Origin: Paenibacillus lacisoli
GTDB taxonomy: Bacteria > Bacillota > Bacilli > Paenibacillales > Paenibacillaceae
Assembly: GCF_030580655.1 (NCBI RefSeq)
Contig: NZ_JAUQTB010000003.1
Coordinates: forward strand, 186,001-250,000
Length of the DNA: 64,000 nt
Direction: 5' to 3'
Shown in pieces: positions 16,811 through 26,339 of the stretch. Position 1 is the stretch's first letter. The number at the start of each line of letters is the position of its first letter. The notes under the pieces were generated by a model. The model saw nothing but the letters and a program-made list of their open reading frames with translations. It searched no databases and was not told where the DNA came from. The position numbers and the translations under genes were made by a program.

Positions 16811-18046
16811 TTACTTCTGATCACGTTCAATCCGTTGTACCAGCTCAATAATCACTTCGGTTGCCTTGACCATATTATCGATGGATACGTATTCGTATTT
16901 GCCATGATAGTTCTCGCCGCCTGTAAAAATATTCGGAGTAGGCAGTCCCATGAAAGACAGCTGGGAACCGTCGGTGCCGCCGCGCACCGGACGGATGACA
17001 GGCTCAATATCCAGGGACAGCATAGCCTGACGGGCATACTCCACGATCTCCTGAACCGGTTCAATCTTTTCCCGCATATTGTAATACTCATCGTGAAGGT
17101 CCAGGACAACTCGGTCTTCTCCATATTCCTGCTGGAAGGATTGTACGAGTTCCGAGATGGTTGCCTTGCGGGCATTGAAGCTGTCACGGTCAAAGTCACG
17201 GATAATATAGTGGAGCTTGGTCTGCTCCGTATTACCGTTAATGGCGAACAAGTGGTAGAAGCCTTCGTAACCCTCTGTCAGCTCGGGAGCCTCATTTTGC
17301 GGCAGCTTGTTCTGGAATGCCATAGCGATTTTAGCCGAGTTGATCATCTTGCCCTTAGCAGTACCCGGGTGTACGTTATTACCTTTAAAAGTAATTTTGG
17401 CGGTAGCTGCATTGAAGGTCTCGTACTGCAGCTCACCGAGCGGGCCGCCATCCATCGTATAGGCAAAATCGGCTTGAAACGCCTGCACATCGAACTTATG
17501 CGGACCGCGGCCAATCTCTTCGTCAGGTGTAAAGGCAACGCGGATTTTCCCGTGCTTTATTTCTGGATGATCGGCGAGGTAATGCATAGCAGTCATAATC
17601 TCGGCCATCCCGGCTTTGTCATCGGCTCCGAGAAGCGTAGTACCATCTGTAGTCATCAAGGTATGGCCGGCATAGCCTGCCAGCTCCGGATAGCTGTCCG
17701 GAGAGAGGATGATCTGCTGTTCGGCGTTCAATAGAATGTCTTTACCGTCATAGCTGTCAATGACCTGCGGCTTCACACCGGCACCTGTAAAGTCAGTCGC
17801 GGTATCCAGATGGGCGAGAAAGCCAACGGTAGGTACTTCCTTATCTGTATTGGAAGGGAGAGTGGCCATCACATAGCCGTTATCATCCATAGTGATGTCT
17901 GTCAGACCGATCTCCTGCAGCTCCTGAACCAGCAGTCTGGCCAGTGTAAGCTGGCCCGGAGTAGACGGGCAGGTCTCGCTTTCCTCATTGGACTGGGTAT
18001 CAATCTGCACATAGGTTGCCAGACGTTTAATCAGCTCTGCTTTCAA
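16811..18046 (-). CDS. pepT: peptidase T (aminotripeptidase)
   Basis: Zinc-dependent M20B peptidase, 411 aa, that removes the N-terminal residue of tripeptides in the cytoplasm. Visible motifs: [15 protein letters not shown] near the N-terminus, metal ligands in AHLDTATDF and [12 protein letters not shown], the catalytic/metal Glu pair in TPDEEIGRG and the terminal HGKYEYVS His. I chose the TTG at 18046: GGGAGG lies 8 nt upstream and the product then matches the usual 408-410 aa. The frame stays open to a TTG at 18067 but that codon lies upstream of the same ribosome site. Confidence 0.93.
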   Translation of the reverse strand: MKAELIKRLATYVQIDTQSNEESETCPSTPGQLTLARLLVQELQEIGLTDITMDDNGYVMATLPSNTDKEVPTVGFLAHLDTATDFTGAGVKPQVIDSYDGKDILLNAEQQIILSPDSYPELAGYAGHTLMTTDGTTLLGADDKAGMAEIMTAMHYLADHPEIKHGKIRVAFTPDEEIGRGPHKFDVQAFQADFAYTMDGGPLGELQYETFNAATAKITFKGNNVHPGTAKGKMINSAKIAMAFQNKLPQNEAPELTEGYEGFYHLFAINGNTEQTKLHYIIRDFDRDSFNARKATISELVQSFQQEYGEDRVVLDLHDEYYNMREKIEPVQEIVEYARQAMLSLDIEPVIRPVRGGTDGSQLSFMGLPTPNIFTGGENYHGKYEYVSIDNMVKATEVIIELVQRIERDQK

Positions 18047-18202
18047 AAGAAATTCCTCCCGGGTCAAATTTTAGGGTCAGCATCAAGCGGCCGGATTTCG
18101 GTATATCCTTTGGCTGCTTCAAATACATATGTATCGCGTTGAGGCTATTTTAACATGCCTTATAGACTTAAGTCATATATGACATTTCAGGGAGTATTCT
18201 GA

Positions 18203-18264
18203 TTGACATGTAACCAAATGGTGTCATATAATCATGCTGAGCAAATAGGAAACCAATTGGTTAC
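18203..18264 (+). promoter_or_regulatory. promoter with paired operators of the SRPBCC-ArsR operon
   Basis: TTGACA (18203-18208), 18-bp spacer, TATAAT (18227-18232). GTAACCAAATGGT (18210-18222) fills the spacer and the inverted copy ACCAATTGGTTAC (18252-18264) lies downstream of the -10. The centres are about 42 bp apart, four helical turns. Probable autoregulation by the ArsR-type protein at 18715 (inference). Confidence 0.7.
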
Positions 18265-18287
18265 ATAAAAGAATGGAGAGATTGAAT

Positions 18288-18713
18288 ATGACAGAACCTC
18301 AGTTCACCCCCCTGCCGGACATTGTCCGCACCTTGATCTTCCGTGCCCCTATACAGAAGGTGTGGGATGCTGTAGCTACTTCAGAAGGACTGGCGGCCTG
18401 GTTCATGCCGAATGATATGCAGCCGGCCGAGGGCCATGAGTTCCACCTGCAGGCCGGTCCATTCGGACAGTCTCCCTGCAAGGTTACCATAGTGCATCCG
18501 CCGCATGAGCTGGCATTCCGCTGGGGAAAGGACTGGACGCTGAGCTTCCGCCTGCAGGAGGTGGAGGAGGGAACCGAATTTACACTCGTCCACAGCGGAT
18601 GGAGTGCGGAACAGGTAACGGAATTTGGTCAACCGCATGGAACCGTACGCGAGATGATGTCCGGCGGCTGGGAGAAGATGGTCCTGTCTCTCAAGAGCCG
18701 CATGGAAGGTTAA
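18288..18713 (+). CDS. SRPBCC / AHSA1-like protein
   Basis: A 141-aa START-like hydrophobic-cavity protein of the Aha1-C family (IFRAPIQKVWDAVATSEGLAAWF at the start, FTLVHSGW in the middle, and GGWEKMVLSLKSR at the end). The physiological ligand of such proteins is usually unknown. The ATG at 18288 follows GGAGAG by 8 nt; the ATG at 18273 overlaps that site. The stop is 1 bp before the ArsR start, so the two are co-translated, a frequent pairing in Bacillota. Confidence 0.85.
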   Translation: MTEPQFTPLPDIVRTLIFRAPIQKVWDAVATSEGLAAWFMPNDMQPAEGHEFHLQAGPFGQSPCKVTIVHPPHELAFRWGKDWTLSFRLQEVEEGTEFTLVHSGWSAEQVTEFGQPHGTVREMMSGGWEKMVLSLKSRMEG

Positions 18714-18714
18714 A

Positions 18715-19131
18715 ATGGCAGGGCATCAACCTACCGGAATGTTCATGGAGTCGGATCGGCCTGATGTATTTCGGGCAGTTGCTGATCCGACCCGCCGGTC
18801 GATTCTAGGACTCTTGATTGATCGTGAGCTTCCGGTAAATGAGATTAGCGGGCATTATAATATGAGCCGAACGGCCGTATCGAAGCACCTGGGGCTGCTC
18901 TCTGAAGCGGGCCTGGTGAAGAAGCGGAAGGTCGGACGGGAAATCCGTTACCGGCTGGAACCTGAGCCTCTGCGGGAGCTGCAGCGGTGGCTGTCCTATT
19001 ATGAACGCTTCTGGGATAACCGGCTGTCGGTGCTGCAGCGTTATGTTGAAGAGGGAGCTTCGGTAAGCGAGGCGTCTGCAACAGCGGAGATTCATGCTGG
19101 GCTGTGCCCCTCGACGGATCAAGGGGAATAA
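18715..19131 (+). CDS. ArsR-family transcriptional regulator
   Basis: A 138-aa winged-helix repressor. The N-terminal DPTRRSILGLL, the recognition helix MSRTAVSKHLGLL and the wing KKRKVGREIRYRL are classic for the non-metal ArsR group that pairs with SRPBCC genes. No metal-binding Cys cluster is visible in the HTH. It probably binds the two GTAACCAA-type operators upstream of its operon. The last 13 bp overlap the convergent gene 19119-19367. Confidence 0.9.
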   Translation: MAGHQPTGMFMESDRPDVFRAVADPTRRSILGLLIDRELPVNEISGHYNMSRTAVSKHLGLLSEAGLVKKRKVGREIRYRLEPEPLRELQRWLSYYERFWDNRLSVLQRYVEEGASVSEASATAEIHAGLCPSTDQGE

Positions 19132-19367
19132 AAGACGGTCGAGCGGAGCGTGAAGCCGGCGAAGACAGCAAGGTTCAGTCCTATCCCGCACCAGGCAACT
19201 TTCCTGGCTTCTGGGTAGGAGGCACCAAGCAGGCCGACGATAAAGCCGACAGGACTGATCAACACCGCTGCAAAGGACAGGGGATTACTGCTGAATAAGG
19301 CCAGGATGATAACCATTAAGCCGATCAGGACAGAAAGGGTGGCCAAGGCGCTTGCAGTCTTGTTCAT
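19119..19367 (-). CDS. small membrane protein
   Basis: An 82-aa protein with two to three hydrophobic segments (about 6-26, 31-50, 57-75). AAGGGAG precedes the ATG at good distance. Not recognised further. It is convergent with, and overlaps the end of, the ArsR gene. Confidence 0.65.
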   Translation of the reverse strand: MNKTASALATLSVLIGLMVIILALFSSNPLSFAAVLISPVGFIVGLLGASYPEARKVAWCGIGLNLAVFAGFTLRSTVFYSP

Positions 19368-19397
19368 GTCGATAACTCCCTTCCCGGATAAACAAAT

Positions 19398-19439
19398 AAC
19401 AACCCGCAGATCAAGCGTATGCTGTTTCTGCGGGTTGTT
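19398..19439 (-). terminator. terminator after the 2-hydroxyacid dehydrogenase
   Basis: Perfect 12-bp stem AACAACCCGCAG / CTGCGGGTTGTT; on the minus strand it is followed by ATTTGTTTAT. Confidence 0.75.
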
Positions 19440-19467
19440 TGATTCTGCATGATATTTAGTTCATTAT

Positions 19468-20421
19468 TCAATATTCCCGGTCGTACCGGACCTGATTATG
19501 CTTCAGCTTGCCCTCCTGAAGATAGAACTTCAGGTTGTCCAGGAACAGCTCGAGCACCCGCTCCTGGTTCTCGTCAGAATCACCCGCAATATGCGGTGTC
19601 AGAACAAGGTTGCCCAGATCCCACAGCGGATGGTCTTCCGGCAGCGGTTCAGGGTCTGTCACGTCTAGACCTGCACCGGCAATCGTTCCGTCCCGCAGCG
19701 CCTGGACAAGATCATCCGTATGTACGGAAGGACCGCGCCCGACATTAATGAAGAAGGCGGATGATTTCATCCGGCGGAAGAGGTCAGCATTGAACAATCC
19801 GCGGCTCTGGTCCGTCAGCGGAAGAATATTGACGACATAATCGCTTTCCTTCAGCAGGGTGTCCAGGTAATCCATATCTCCGGCCTCGTCAAAGTGCTGC
19901 TCCGGCTTGTTGGAGTGGTAAACCCCCAAGGTACGCATTCCTAATGCCTGCGCTATCCTTGCCAGCTCACGTCCGATCTGGCCGGTACCGACGATGCCAA
20001 TCGTTTTGCCATGCAGCACGAGCGGGTTCTTCCCAGGCTTCCAGAGATGTTTGCCCTGGTTCCGGATCGATAAATCAATCTGGCGGGCGAGCGCCAGCAT
20101 AAGGCCCAGCGTAGTTTCCGCCACAGGGATTGCGTGTACACCTTTGGAGTTGCTCAGCAGCACACCGCGCTGCTGCAGCTGTTCCAGCGGCAGATAATCG
20201 ACGCCGGTTGAGGGCGTGTGAATCCAGCGCAGCCGGGCTTCTTCGTGCAGCAGTTCTTCTGCCTGCTTGCGATTCCAGCCGCAGATAATCTCTGCGCTGC
20301 GGTACAGCTCGGGCGGCAGATCATCTCTTGTGCCCGTATGAATCTCCCAGCCGGGAGCAGCTGAACGAAGCCGCTCTACCAGCGGTTCAGGGAGCTTTTG
20401 CAGATACAATAAGGTTGGCAT
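19468..20421 (-). CDS. D-2-hydroxyacid dehydrogenase
   Basis: A 317-aa NAD(P)-dependent dehydrogenase of the D-isomer 2-hydroxyacid family. Rossmann motif GIVGTGQIGRE (about 140-150), NVGRGPSV, the catalytic Arg/Glu region GAGLDVTDPEPLPEDHPLW and the catalytic His in LTPHIAG are present. Substrate may be glyoxylate, hydroxypyruvate or a related acid; it cannot be told from sequence. The ATG at 20421 is preferred because AGGAGG is only 1-2 nt before the ATG at 20430. Confidence 0.88.
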   Translation of the reverse strand: MPTLLYLQKLPEPLVERLRSAAPGWEIHTGTRDDLPPELYRSAEIICGWNRKQAEELLHEEARLRWIHTPSTGVDYLPLEQLQQRGVLLSNSKGVHAIPVAETTLGLMLALARQIDLSIRNQGKHLWKPGKNPLVLHGKTIGIVGTGQIGRELARIAQALGMRTLGVYHSNKPEQHFDEAGDMDYLDTLLKESDYVVNILPLTDQSRGLFNADLFRRMKSSAFFINVGRGPSVHTDDLVQALRDGTIAGAGLDVTDPEPLPEDHPLWDLGNLVLTPHIAGDSDENQERVLELFLDNLKFYLQEGKLKHNQVRYDREY

Positions 20422-20534
20422 GATTCTCATTCCTCCTTGCCAATAGCATAGTCCTACGTATAGGCCAGCCGCAAGTCCGGCGGCTCTCTACCTATATAAC
20501 CGAATCATATGAATAGGACCCAGAGAGATATAAA

Positions 20535-20564
20535 TTGCGGCTGCGCCTGTATTTATGCTATAAC
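20535..20564 (+). promoter_or_regulatory. sigma-A-like promoter of dapH
   Basis: TTGCGG (20535-20540), 18-bp spacer, TATAAC (20559-20564), 65 bp upstream of the ATG. Confidence 0.55.
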
Positions 20565-20628
20565 TGAACTAACTATGCCGCCTGGTACAGGTAGTGTATT
20601 AAAGCGATAAAGGAGCTGTTGGATTCCC

Positions 20629-21342
20629 ATGTCTATTGAAATGAACACGCAAGAGGTCATCAACCTGATCAAAACAAGCAAGAAGAAAACACCTGTTAAA
20701 GTATATATTAAGGGCGACCTGGCTTCTCTGTCGTTCGGCGAGGGCATTCAATCGTTTATCTCCGGCAACAGCGGCGTGCTGTTCGGGGACTGGGCTGAAA
20801 TCAAGTCCCTTCTGGACGAGAATGCATCCCGTATTGAAGATTATGTGGTAGAGAACGACCGCCGCAACTCCGCCGTTCCTATGCTTGATCTCAAAGGTAT
20901 CAATGCACGGATTGAGCCAGGGGCTATTATCCGCGATATGGTCGGCATCGGCGACAACGCGGTCATCATGATGGGTGCCGTGATCAATATCGGTGTAACC
21001 ATCGGTGAAGGCACCATGATCGACATGGGTGCAGTTCTAGGTGGACGCGTAAAAGTCGGCAAAATGTGTCACGTTGGTGCAGGCGCAGTGCTAGCAGGTG
21101 TGATTGAGCCCCCTTCCGCACAACCGGTTGTGCTGGAAGATGACGTACTGGTTGGTGCCAATGCTGTTGTCCTGGAAGGTGTGCGCATCGGTGAGGGTGC
21201 TGTCGTAGCAGCGGGATCCGTGGTTACTGAAGATGTTCCCCCATTCTCCGTTGTTGCAGGTACTCCAGCTCGTGTAATCAAACAAGTCGACGACAAAACG
21301 AGATCCAAAACCGAAATTCTGCAGGATCTGCGTACTCTGTAA
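20629..21342 (+). CDS. dapH: 2,3,4,5-tetrahydropyridine-2,6-dicarboxylate N-acetyltransferase DapH
   Basis: A 237-aa left-handed beta-helix acetyltransferase. It acetylates tetrahydrodipicolinate in the acetylase branch of diaminopimelate/lysine synthesis. The N-terminal DapH helical domain is followed by hexapeptide repeats ([20 protein letters not shown], then [16 protein letters not shown]). The length matches the family (about 236 aa). AAAGGAG is 13 nt before the ATG, slightly far; a TTG at 20620 is possible. The next gene, dapEL, and patA on the other strand complete the branch. Confidence 0.95.
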   Translation: MSIEMNTQEVINLIKTSKKKTPVKVYIKGDLASLSFGEGIQSFISGNSGVLFGDWAEIKSLLDENASRIEDYVVENDRRNSAVPMLDLKGINARIEPGAIIRDMVGIGDNAVIMMGAVINIGVTIGEGTMIDMGAVLGGRVKVGKMCHVGAGAVLAGVIEPPSAQPVVLEDDVLVGANAVVLEGVRIGEGAVVAAGSVVTEDVPPFSVVAGTPARVIKQVDDKTRSKTEILQDLRTL

Positions 21343-21370
21343 TTATCGGCCAGACAAGCTATACCATGAT

Positions 21371-21396
21371 GAGGCCCGGCGCTGACGCCGGGCCTC
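21371..21396 (+). other. dapH-dapEL intercistronic hairpin
   Basis: Perfect 11-bp GC-rich stem GAGGCCCGGCG / CGCCGGGCCTC with tetraloop CTGA and no T run. More likely an mRNA-stabilising or processing structure than a terminator. Confidence 0.6.
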
Positions 21397-21423
21397 AATT
21401 GCTAAAGGGGGAAGCCTAGCATC

Positions 21424-22563
21424 ATGAGTACCATTGATTATTCGCCGTATATAACGATCCGCCGGGAGCTGCATCAGATACCGGAAGCGGGGTTCGAGGA
21501 GTTCAAGACCCAGCAGTATCTGTTAGATTACATTGCCGCCCTTCCGCAGGAGCATATCGAAGTGCGCACCTGGCGGACAGGCGTAATGGTTCGAATCCAG
21601 GGCAGCAATCCGAGACGGACGCTGGGCTACCGGGCTGATATGGATGGACTGCCGATCGAGGAAGAGACCGGCTATGAATTCCGGTCTAACCATCCCGGTT
21701 ATATGCATGCCTGCGGGCATGATCTGCATATGACCATTGGACTGGGAATCGTTACACATTTCGCCTCGAACCCGATCGCCGACAATCTGGTTGTACTGTT
21801 CCAGCCTGCGGAAGAAGGTCCGGGCGGTGCGCAGCCGATGCTGGCAAGCGAAGAGCTGAAGGACTGGATGCCGGACCAGATCGCCGCGCTGCACATTGCA
21901 CCTGAATATCCGGTAGGTACAATTGCCACACGTCCGGGAATTCTGTTCGCGAATACGTCCGAGCTGTTCATCGATCTGATCGGTACCGGCGGTCATGCCG
22001 CCTATCCGCACAGGGCGAACGATATGGTGGTCGCCGGCAGCCAGCTGGTGGGTCAGCTGCAGAGCATTATTTCCCGGAACGTCAATCCGCTGGATGCGGC
22101 TGTCATTACGATCGGCAAGGTCGAGAGCGGCACCAAGCAGAATATTATCGCGGAACGTGCTCGTCTTGAAGGAACGATTCGCACGCTGTCTGCGGATACG
22201 ATGAAGCTGGTGAAATCACGGATTGAAGCGCTGCTGCGCGGCGTGGAAGCTGGTTTCGAGTGCAAAGCCGAAGTGGATTGGGGTGCGAATTACCTTCAGG
22301 TGTTCAATGAGGCTGAGGTAACGGGGCAGTTCATGGATTGGCTCCGTGACCGGAGCGATGTGACGCTGGTGGAGTGTACAGAGGCGATGACCGGCGAGGA
22401 CTTCGGATATTTCCTGAAGGACATTCCAGGCTTTATGTTCTGGCTTGGTGTGGATACGCCTTACGGACTGCATCACAGCAGGCTGGAGCCGAAAGAGGAA
22501 GCTATTGGTGTGGCATTGTCCGTGATGACGGATTATTTCACATGGCTGTCGGAGCAGACATAG
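21424..22563 (+). CDS. dapEL: N-acetyldiaminopimelate deacetylase
   Basis: A 379-aa M20-family amidohydrolase that removes the acetyl group from N-acetyl-LL-diaminopimelate, the last step specific to the acetylase branch. Metal-site motifs: [34 protein letters not shown], and the late LHHSRLEP His. The [10 protein letters not shown] dimerisation-domain motif is typical. Family length and the position directly after dapH argue for this rather than a general aminoacylase. The start at 21424 follows AAAGGGGGAAG. Confidence 0.9.
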   Translation: MSTIDYSPYITIRRELHQIPEAGFEEFKTQQYLLDYIAALPQEHIEVRTWRTGVMVRIQGSNPRRTLGYRADMDGLPIEEETGYEFRSNHPGYMHACGHDLHMTIGLGIVTHFASNPIADNLVVLFQPAEEGPGGAQPMLASEELKDWMPDQIAALHIAPEYPVGTIATRPGILFANTSELFIDLIGTGGHAAYPHRANDMVVAGSQLVGQLQSIISRNVNPLDAAVITIGKVESGTKQNIIAERARLEGTIRTLSADTMKLVKSRIEALLRGVEAGFECKAEVDWGANYLQVFNEAEVTGQFMDWLRDRSDVTLVECTEAMTGEDFGYFLKDIPGFMFWLGVDTPYGLHHSRLEPKEEAIGVALSVMTDYFTWLSEQT

Positions 22564-22594
22564 GCAGCTGTGTTTATCTGAAATGATGAAGTCC

Positions 22595-22639
22595 AAAGGG
22601 ATTTCCGCAGGCGCAGTATGCGTAGGGAATCCCTTTTTT
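22595..22639 (+). terminator. terminator of the dap operon
   Basis: AAAGGGATT.CC pairs with GG.AATCCCTTT across an 18-nt loop, ending in TTTTTT. Confidence 0.8.
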
Positions 22640-22710
22640 CAGGGTTGAGGCTTCAAATAAAAGGAAACCGGTTAAAGGAATTTTCAAACGAGACAGGGAG
22701 GAGGTATACA

Positions 22711-23001
22711 ATGTATTTTCTGTTTTTGCTGGTCTGTCTGTTGTTCTCTTTTATCTTCATCTTCAAAAATGACCGTGAACGTTATCTGACCCATATTGCC
22801 TTGTTGACCATGATCGTCTGTATATCGCTGAGTGTTCTGCTGGTTAATCTAGCTGTCTTCGTGGGAGCTGATAACAGCACGCTTTTTCTTAGTGTTTTTG
22901 AGATGCAGGAGGCGTCCATGTTCAACGTAATAAAAGTCATGGTAACGATCGGACTGATCGCCATGGTTGTCTACTTCTACTCCAAGCAGAGAGATGAGTA
23001 A
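22711..23001 (+). CDS. small membrane protein of unknown function
   Basis: A 96-aa protein with three hydrophobic segments (about 1-20, 28-52 and 72-90). The ATG at 22711 follows GGGAGGAGG; the open frame upstream of it runs through the dap terminator and is not coding. I do not recognise the family. Confidence 0.7.
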   Translation: MYFLFLLVCLLFSFIFIFKNDRERYLTHIALLTMIVCISLSVLLVNLAVFVGADNSTLFLSVFEMQEASMFNVIKVMVTIGLIAMVVYFYSKQRDE

Positions 23002-23002
23002 C

Positions 23003-23046
23003 AAAAAGGTATCCTCAGCCAGATGGCGGCAGAAGGATACCTTTTT
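23003..23046. terminator. bidirectional terminator
   Basis: Perfect 13-bp stem AAAAAGGTATCCT / AGGATACCTTTTT between the small membrane protein and patA. Confidence 0.9.
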
Positions 23047-23050
23047 TAAT

Positions 23051-24205
23051 CTACAGACGTCCTATAAATGACTCGAGACGGTCCAGCCCCTTCTCCAGCA
23101 CCTCATCATGATAGGCATAGGACAAGCGGATAAACCCTTCACCGTAACCTGAGAACGCATCTCCGGGTACGACAGCCGCTTTCTGTTCCTGCAGCAGCCG
23201 CATAGCGAATTCCATGGAAGGCATGCCGAGATGCTGAATGGACGGGAACATGTAAAAGGCTCCTTCCGGCTTCACCAGCCCGAGTCCCATTCCGTTCAAT
23301 CGGTCATACATGTAGTCACGGCGCTTGCGGTACGTTTCCCGCATAGGAACTGCATCGTCGGTGCCGTTCGTCAGAGCTTCCAGTGCTGCATATTGGCTGA
23401 CCGAGCTGGCACAGGTGACGTTATATTGATGCACCTTCAGCATATGCCCGGTAATAGCGGCTGGCGCAAAGGTGAAGCCGATCCGCCATCCGGTCATGGA
23501 GTGCGACTTGGAGAGCCCATTGATGACAATCGTGCGCTCCCGCATTCCCTCATGGGAAGCGATAGAGCAGTGCGGCTGATCGTAGATCAGCTCGCTGTAT
23601 ATTTCATCGGAAATGACGAAAATGTCCCGTTCCTGCAGCAGTGCGGCAATCTCGCCGAGTTCATCTGCGGTCAGCACCCGTCCGGTCGGGTTGGAAGGAT
23701 AACCGAGAACGATCGCCTTGGTCCGTTCTGTCAGGTAGGGCATAATCCGGTCTGCCGTCATACGAAAGCCGGACTCACGGGTATCCACATACACGGGAAC
23801 ACCGCCGGAAAGACGGATTAAAGGTTCATAACCCGGATAGATCGGACCCTGAAGAATGACCTCGTCCCCTTCAGACAGCAGTGTTCGCAAGGTGATGTCC
23901 AGCGCTTCGCTGGCGCCATTCGTCACAATGACCTCGTCGCCCCCGTTATACTGCAGGCCATAGCGCTCAAGGACAAAGGCAGCCGCGGCCTCGCGCAGCT
24001 CCGGAAGCCCGGCATTAGGTGTATAGACGGTACGGCCTGCATCCATGGCGCGGTGAGCAGCTTCAATAATATGACGTGGGGTCGGAAAATCTGGCTGCCC
24101 GATTGTCAAGGAGACTGCATCCGGATATTTGGCGACTTCATTGGCGATTCTGCGGATACCGCTGATCTGGATATGTTGGACATTGGAATTGATTAAGTGC
24201 TCCAT
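23051..24205 (-). CDS. patA: N-acetyl-LL-diaminopimelate aminotransferase PatA
   Basis: A 384-aa class I/II PLP aminotransferase. It starts MEHLINSNVQHIQISGIRR, a pattern I recognise from Bacillus PatA, the acetyl-DAP aminotransferase. PLP Lys is K233 in INGLSKSHSMTGWR, the substrate-carboxylate Arg region follows, and YPSNPTGR is the cofactor Asn loop. I chose the ATG at 24205; the frame extends to 24352 but that part overlaps a terminator. With dapH and dapEL nearby it supplies the middle step of the acetylase branch. Confidence 0.9.
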   Translation of the reverse strand: MEHLINSNVQHIQISGIRRIANEVAKYPDAVSLTIGQPDFPTPRHIIEAAHRAMDAGRTVYTPNAGLPELREAAAAFVLERYGLQYNGGDEVIVTNGASEALDITLRTLLSEGDEVILQGPIYPGYEPLIRLSGGVPVYVDTRESGFRMTADRIMPYLTERTKAIVLGYPSNPTGRVLTADELGEIAALLQERDIFVISDEIYSELIYDQPHCSIASHEGMRERTIVINGLSKSHSMTGWRIGFTFAPAAITGHMLKVHQYNVTCASSVSQYAALEALTNGTDDAVPMRETYRKRRDYMYDRLNGMGLGLVKPEGAFYMFPSIQHLGMPSMEFAMRLLQEQKAAVVPGDAFSGYGEGFIRLSYAYHDEVLEKGLDRLESFIGRL

Positions 24206-24291
24206 GCTGTAGGTACCTGCCTTTTCTAATAAAAATTCACCGTCAGTTTCAACTGTAGTTTCAATAGAACCAGTGTACCTCTGAAAAGGCA

Positions 24292-24321
24292 AAGACGCCA
24301 GCCCAGAAGGGCCGGCGTCTT
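24292..24321 (-). terminator. terminator of the glycosyltransferase gene
   Basis: AAGACGCC-A-GCCC pairs with GGGC-C-GGCGTCTT around AGAA; on the minus strand T-rich sequence follows. Confidence 0.8.
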
Positions 24322-24363
24322 CACAGGTATTAAAGCGGGCAGAGAACACCAAGTTTAAACGGG

Positions 24364-26133
24364 TTACATCTCAAGCACCTGCGTATGAAGGGCAGGTGAG
24401 GCCGGGGCCTGTAAGCCTGCGGGCTTGTTGGACGAGCTCAAGTTCCACAGTACCTTTATCAGCCAGCCGCATAGCAGTATGTTCAACAGAGAGATCAGGA
24501 ACAGCACAGCCCCATAGGAGGCACCGCCGCTGGTCGAATAGTAGAAAATATAATACGTATTAAAGAAGATCGTCACGCTGAACCCCAGCGTAAGCCATAG
24601 CAGACGTTGGTCCCGCAGCTGGAAGTAAGCAACTATCGCCAGGGCTGCCGCTGGAAACAAATAACGTTCATGCATACTGGTGGAGAAGGTGAAGACCAGG
24701 GCGATCAGGGTCAGGGCAGCCGCCGCTGCGAGTAGTGGATTTCGGTTGCGCAAGGTCATCCAGCAGGTGAACAGCACTGCCAGCACAATGAATATCAGAC
24801 CCCATGCATGGTAGCTGAACAGCAGCATTGTTGAAGATGCCTGCTTGTAGTTGGCGCCGATCAGGCTGTAGAAGTTAAAAGCGTTAACCGACGCATAAGG
24901 ATATTCGCCAACAGTACCGGCATAGAGCTTATACAGCCATAGCGGCTCTTGTCCCCAGGCAAAAGGCAGTGCTGTAACGATGACGACAGCAGCTGCCGTT
25001 CCCATTGCGCGGATCCAGGCTCTCCAGCTCCCCGACTGGAGCAGGGCAAAGCCCAGCACGGGCAGGAAGATGATGCCCTGCGGCTTCATCATGATCGCAG
25101 CGGCCATAAACAGGGCAGCCCAGCTCAGTTTGCACTGTGAGATGAACCAGATGCCGCAGATGATCAGCAGCGTGAAGAAGGAATCCACCTGTCCCCAGTA
25201 AGTCGAGTTGATGAGCACTGCCGGATTAAATGCGTAGAACACAGCAGCAGCCAAACCGATTCCTGCTGATATGTACTTCCGTCCAATCCGGTACAGCAAG
25301 TAAGCTGTAACCATATCCGCCAGCATGGACGGCAGCTTGATCAGCAGTGTTGAATAAGGACTCAGGGCTGCCGTAGATGTCAGCTTGCCGACGAGATACA
25401 GCATATAGATATACAGCGGCGGATAGTCGCTGTTGCTGCTGCTGTAGAAGTCGCTAAGACCCTTTGCTGCGGCATTTGCCCAATTGCGGAACAGGTTCAG
25501 GTCAAACGGATGACCTGCAACCTGCGGAGCAAGTGCGATCCGGATGCTGAGTCCGATGACAATCGCCATCCATATCATCGCAGGCCGAACAACCGCTTCG
25601 CTCTTGCGCCGCTTCATGAGTGGGATGGCGGCTGCCGCTGCGCCGAAGAACAGCAGCGCATAGAGCAGCAGTTCGGTGCTGCCGCTGCCGGAGGCCTCAC
25701 CGGCACCGAACCGGCTTCCGCCACCTTGAGGCATACCGGGCCGCTCGCCGCTTTCGCCGTTCCTGCCGGTATCTATATTCGGAGAGCCGGTTATTCCTTG
25801 CCCCGGGCGCCCTTCAGGAGAGTCTGCACGGGGATTGCGATCCGTTCCATCCGATGTGCTGGCACCGTCTGAACCCCTCGGAACCTGTGTTATCCCGGCA
25901 TCATTCCGTGAAGAGCTTCCCCCGCGTCCAAATTCGCTGCTCCGTCCTGTGAAGCTGCCGTCCGGTCTGCTTCCGCCACTTCCAAAGCTGCCGTTCTGCC
26001 TCATTCCGCTGAAACCACTGTTTGTGGAGGTATCACTGGTATGTACAATCACTGAATAGACCGCCCAACCGATGGACAATACCAGCAGCAGAATCATAAT
26101 CATCAGCCACTTATTGCTGCGTATCCAAGACAT
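24364..26133 (-). CDS. GT-C-fold membrane glycosyltransferase (Gpi18/GT87-like)
   Basis: A 589-aa polytopic protein. One membrane segment (about 9-30) is followed by a Gly/Ser/Arg-rich low-complexity stretch of about 110 residues (about 37-145, many GxGG, RPG and SS runs), then 11-12 membrane segments. The sequences NSTYWGQVDSFFTLL and FSTSMHERYLFP match polyprenyl-phosphate-sugar-dependent mannosyltransferase-like proteins annotated as Gpi18/GT87 types. The low-complexity insert is unusual. AAGGAG precedes the ATG at 26133. Confidence 0.75.
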   Translation of the reverse strand: MSWIRSNKWLMIMILLLVLSIGWAVYSVIVHTSDTSTNSGFSGMRQNGSFGSGGSRPDGSFTGRSSEFGRGGSSSRNDAGITQVPRGSDGASTSDGTDRNPRADSPEGRPGQGITGSPNIDTGRNGESGERPGMPQGGGSRFGAGEASGSGSTELLLYALLFFGAAAAAIPLMKRRKSEAVVRPAMIWMAIVIGLSIRIALAPQVAGHPFDLNLFRNWANAAAKGLSDFYSSSNSDYPPLYIYMLYLVGKLTSTAALSPYSTLLIKLPSMLADMVTAYLLYRIGRKYISAGIGLAAAVFYAFNPAVLINSTYWGQVDSFFTLLIICGIWFISQCKLSWAALFMAAAIMMKPQGIIFLPVLGFALLQSGSWRAWIRAMGTAAAVVIVTALPFAWGQEPLWLYKLYAGTVGEYPYASVNAFNFYSLIGANYKQASSTMLLFSYHAWGLIFIVLAVLFTCWMTLRNRNPLLAAAAALTLIALVFTFSTSMHERYLFPAAALAIVAYFQLRDQRLLWLTLGFSVTIFFNTYYIFYYSTSGGASYGAVLFLISLLNILLCGWLIKVLWNLSSSNKPAGLQAPASPALHTQVLEM

Positions 26134-26339
26134 GCTTATGAATCGCTCCTTCCTTTGTAATCGAATATGGATCATTATGCCGGGCTTATCTGAATTTTGG
26201 CTTAATGCCCACTGAGTATTTGCCTAGAGATCCTGCTTTCAGCTGTTATTCAGCAAGTATTCAGATCGTCGACGAATACAGCAGCTGCCCCGGGTTCTAT
26301 CGACATCCGGATCTGATCCGGAATGGAAATCTATTAGAT

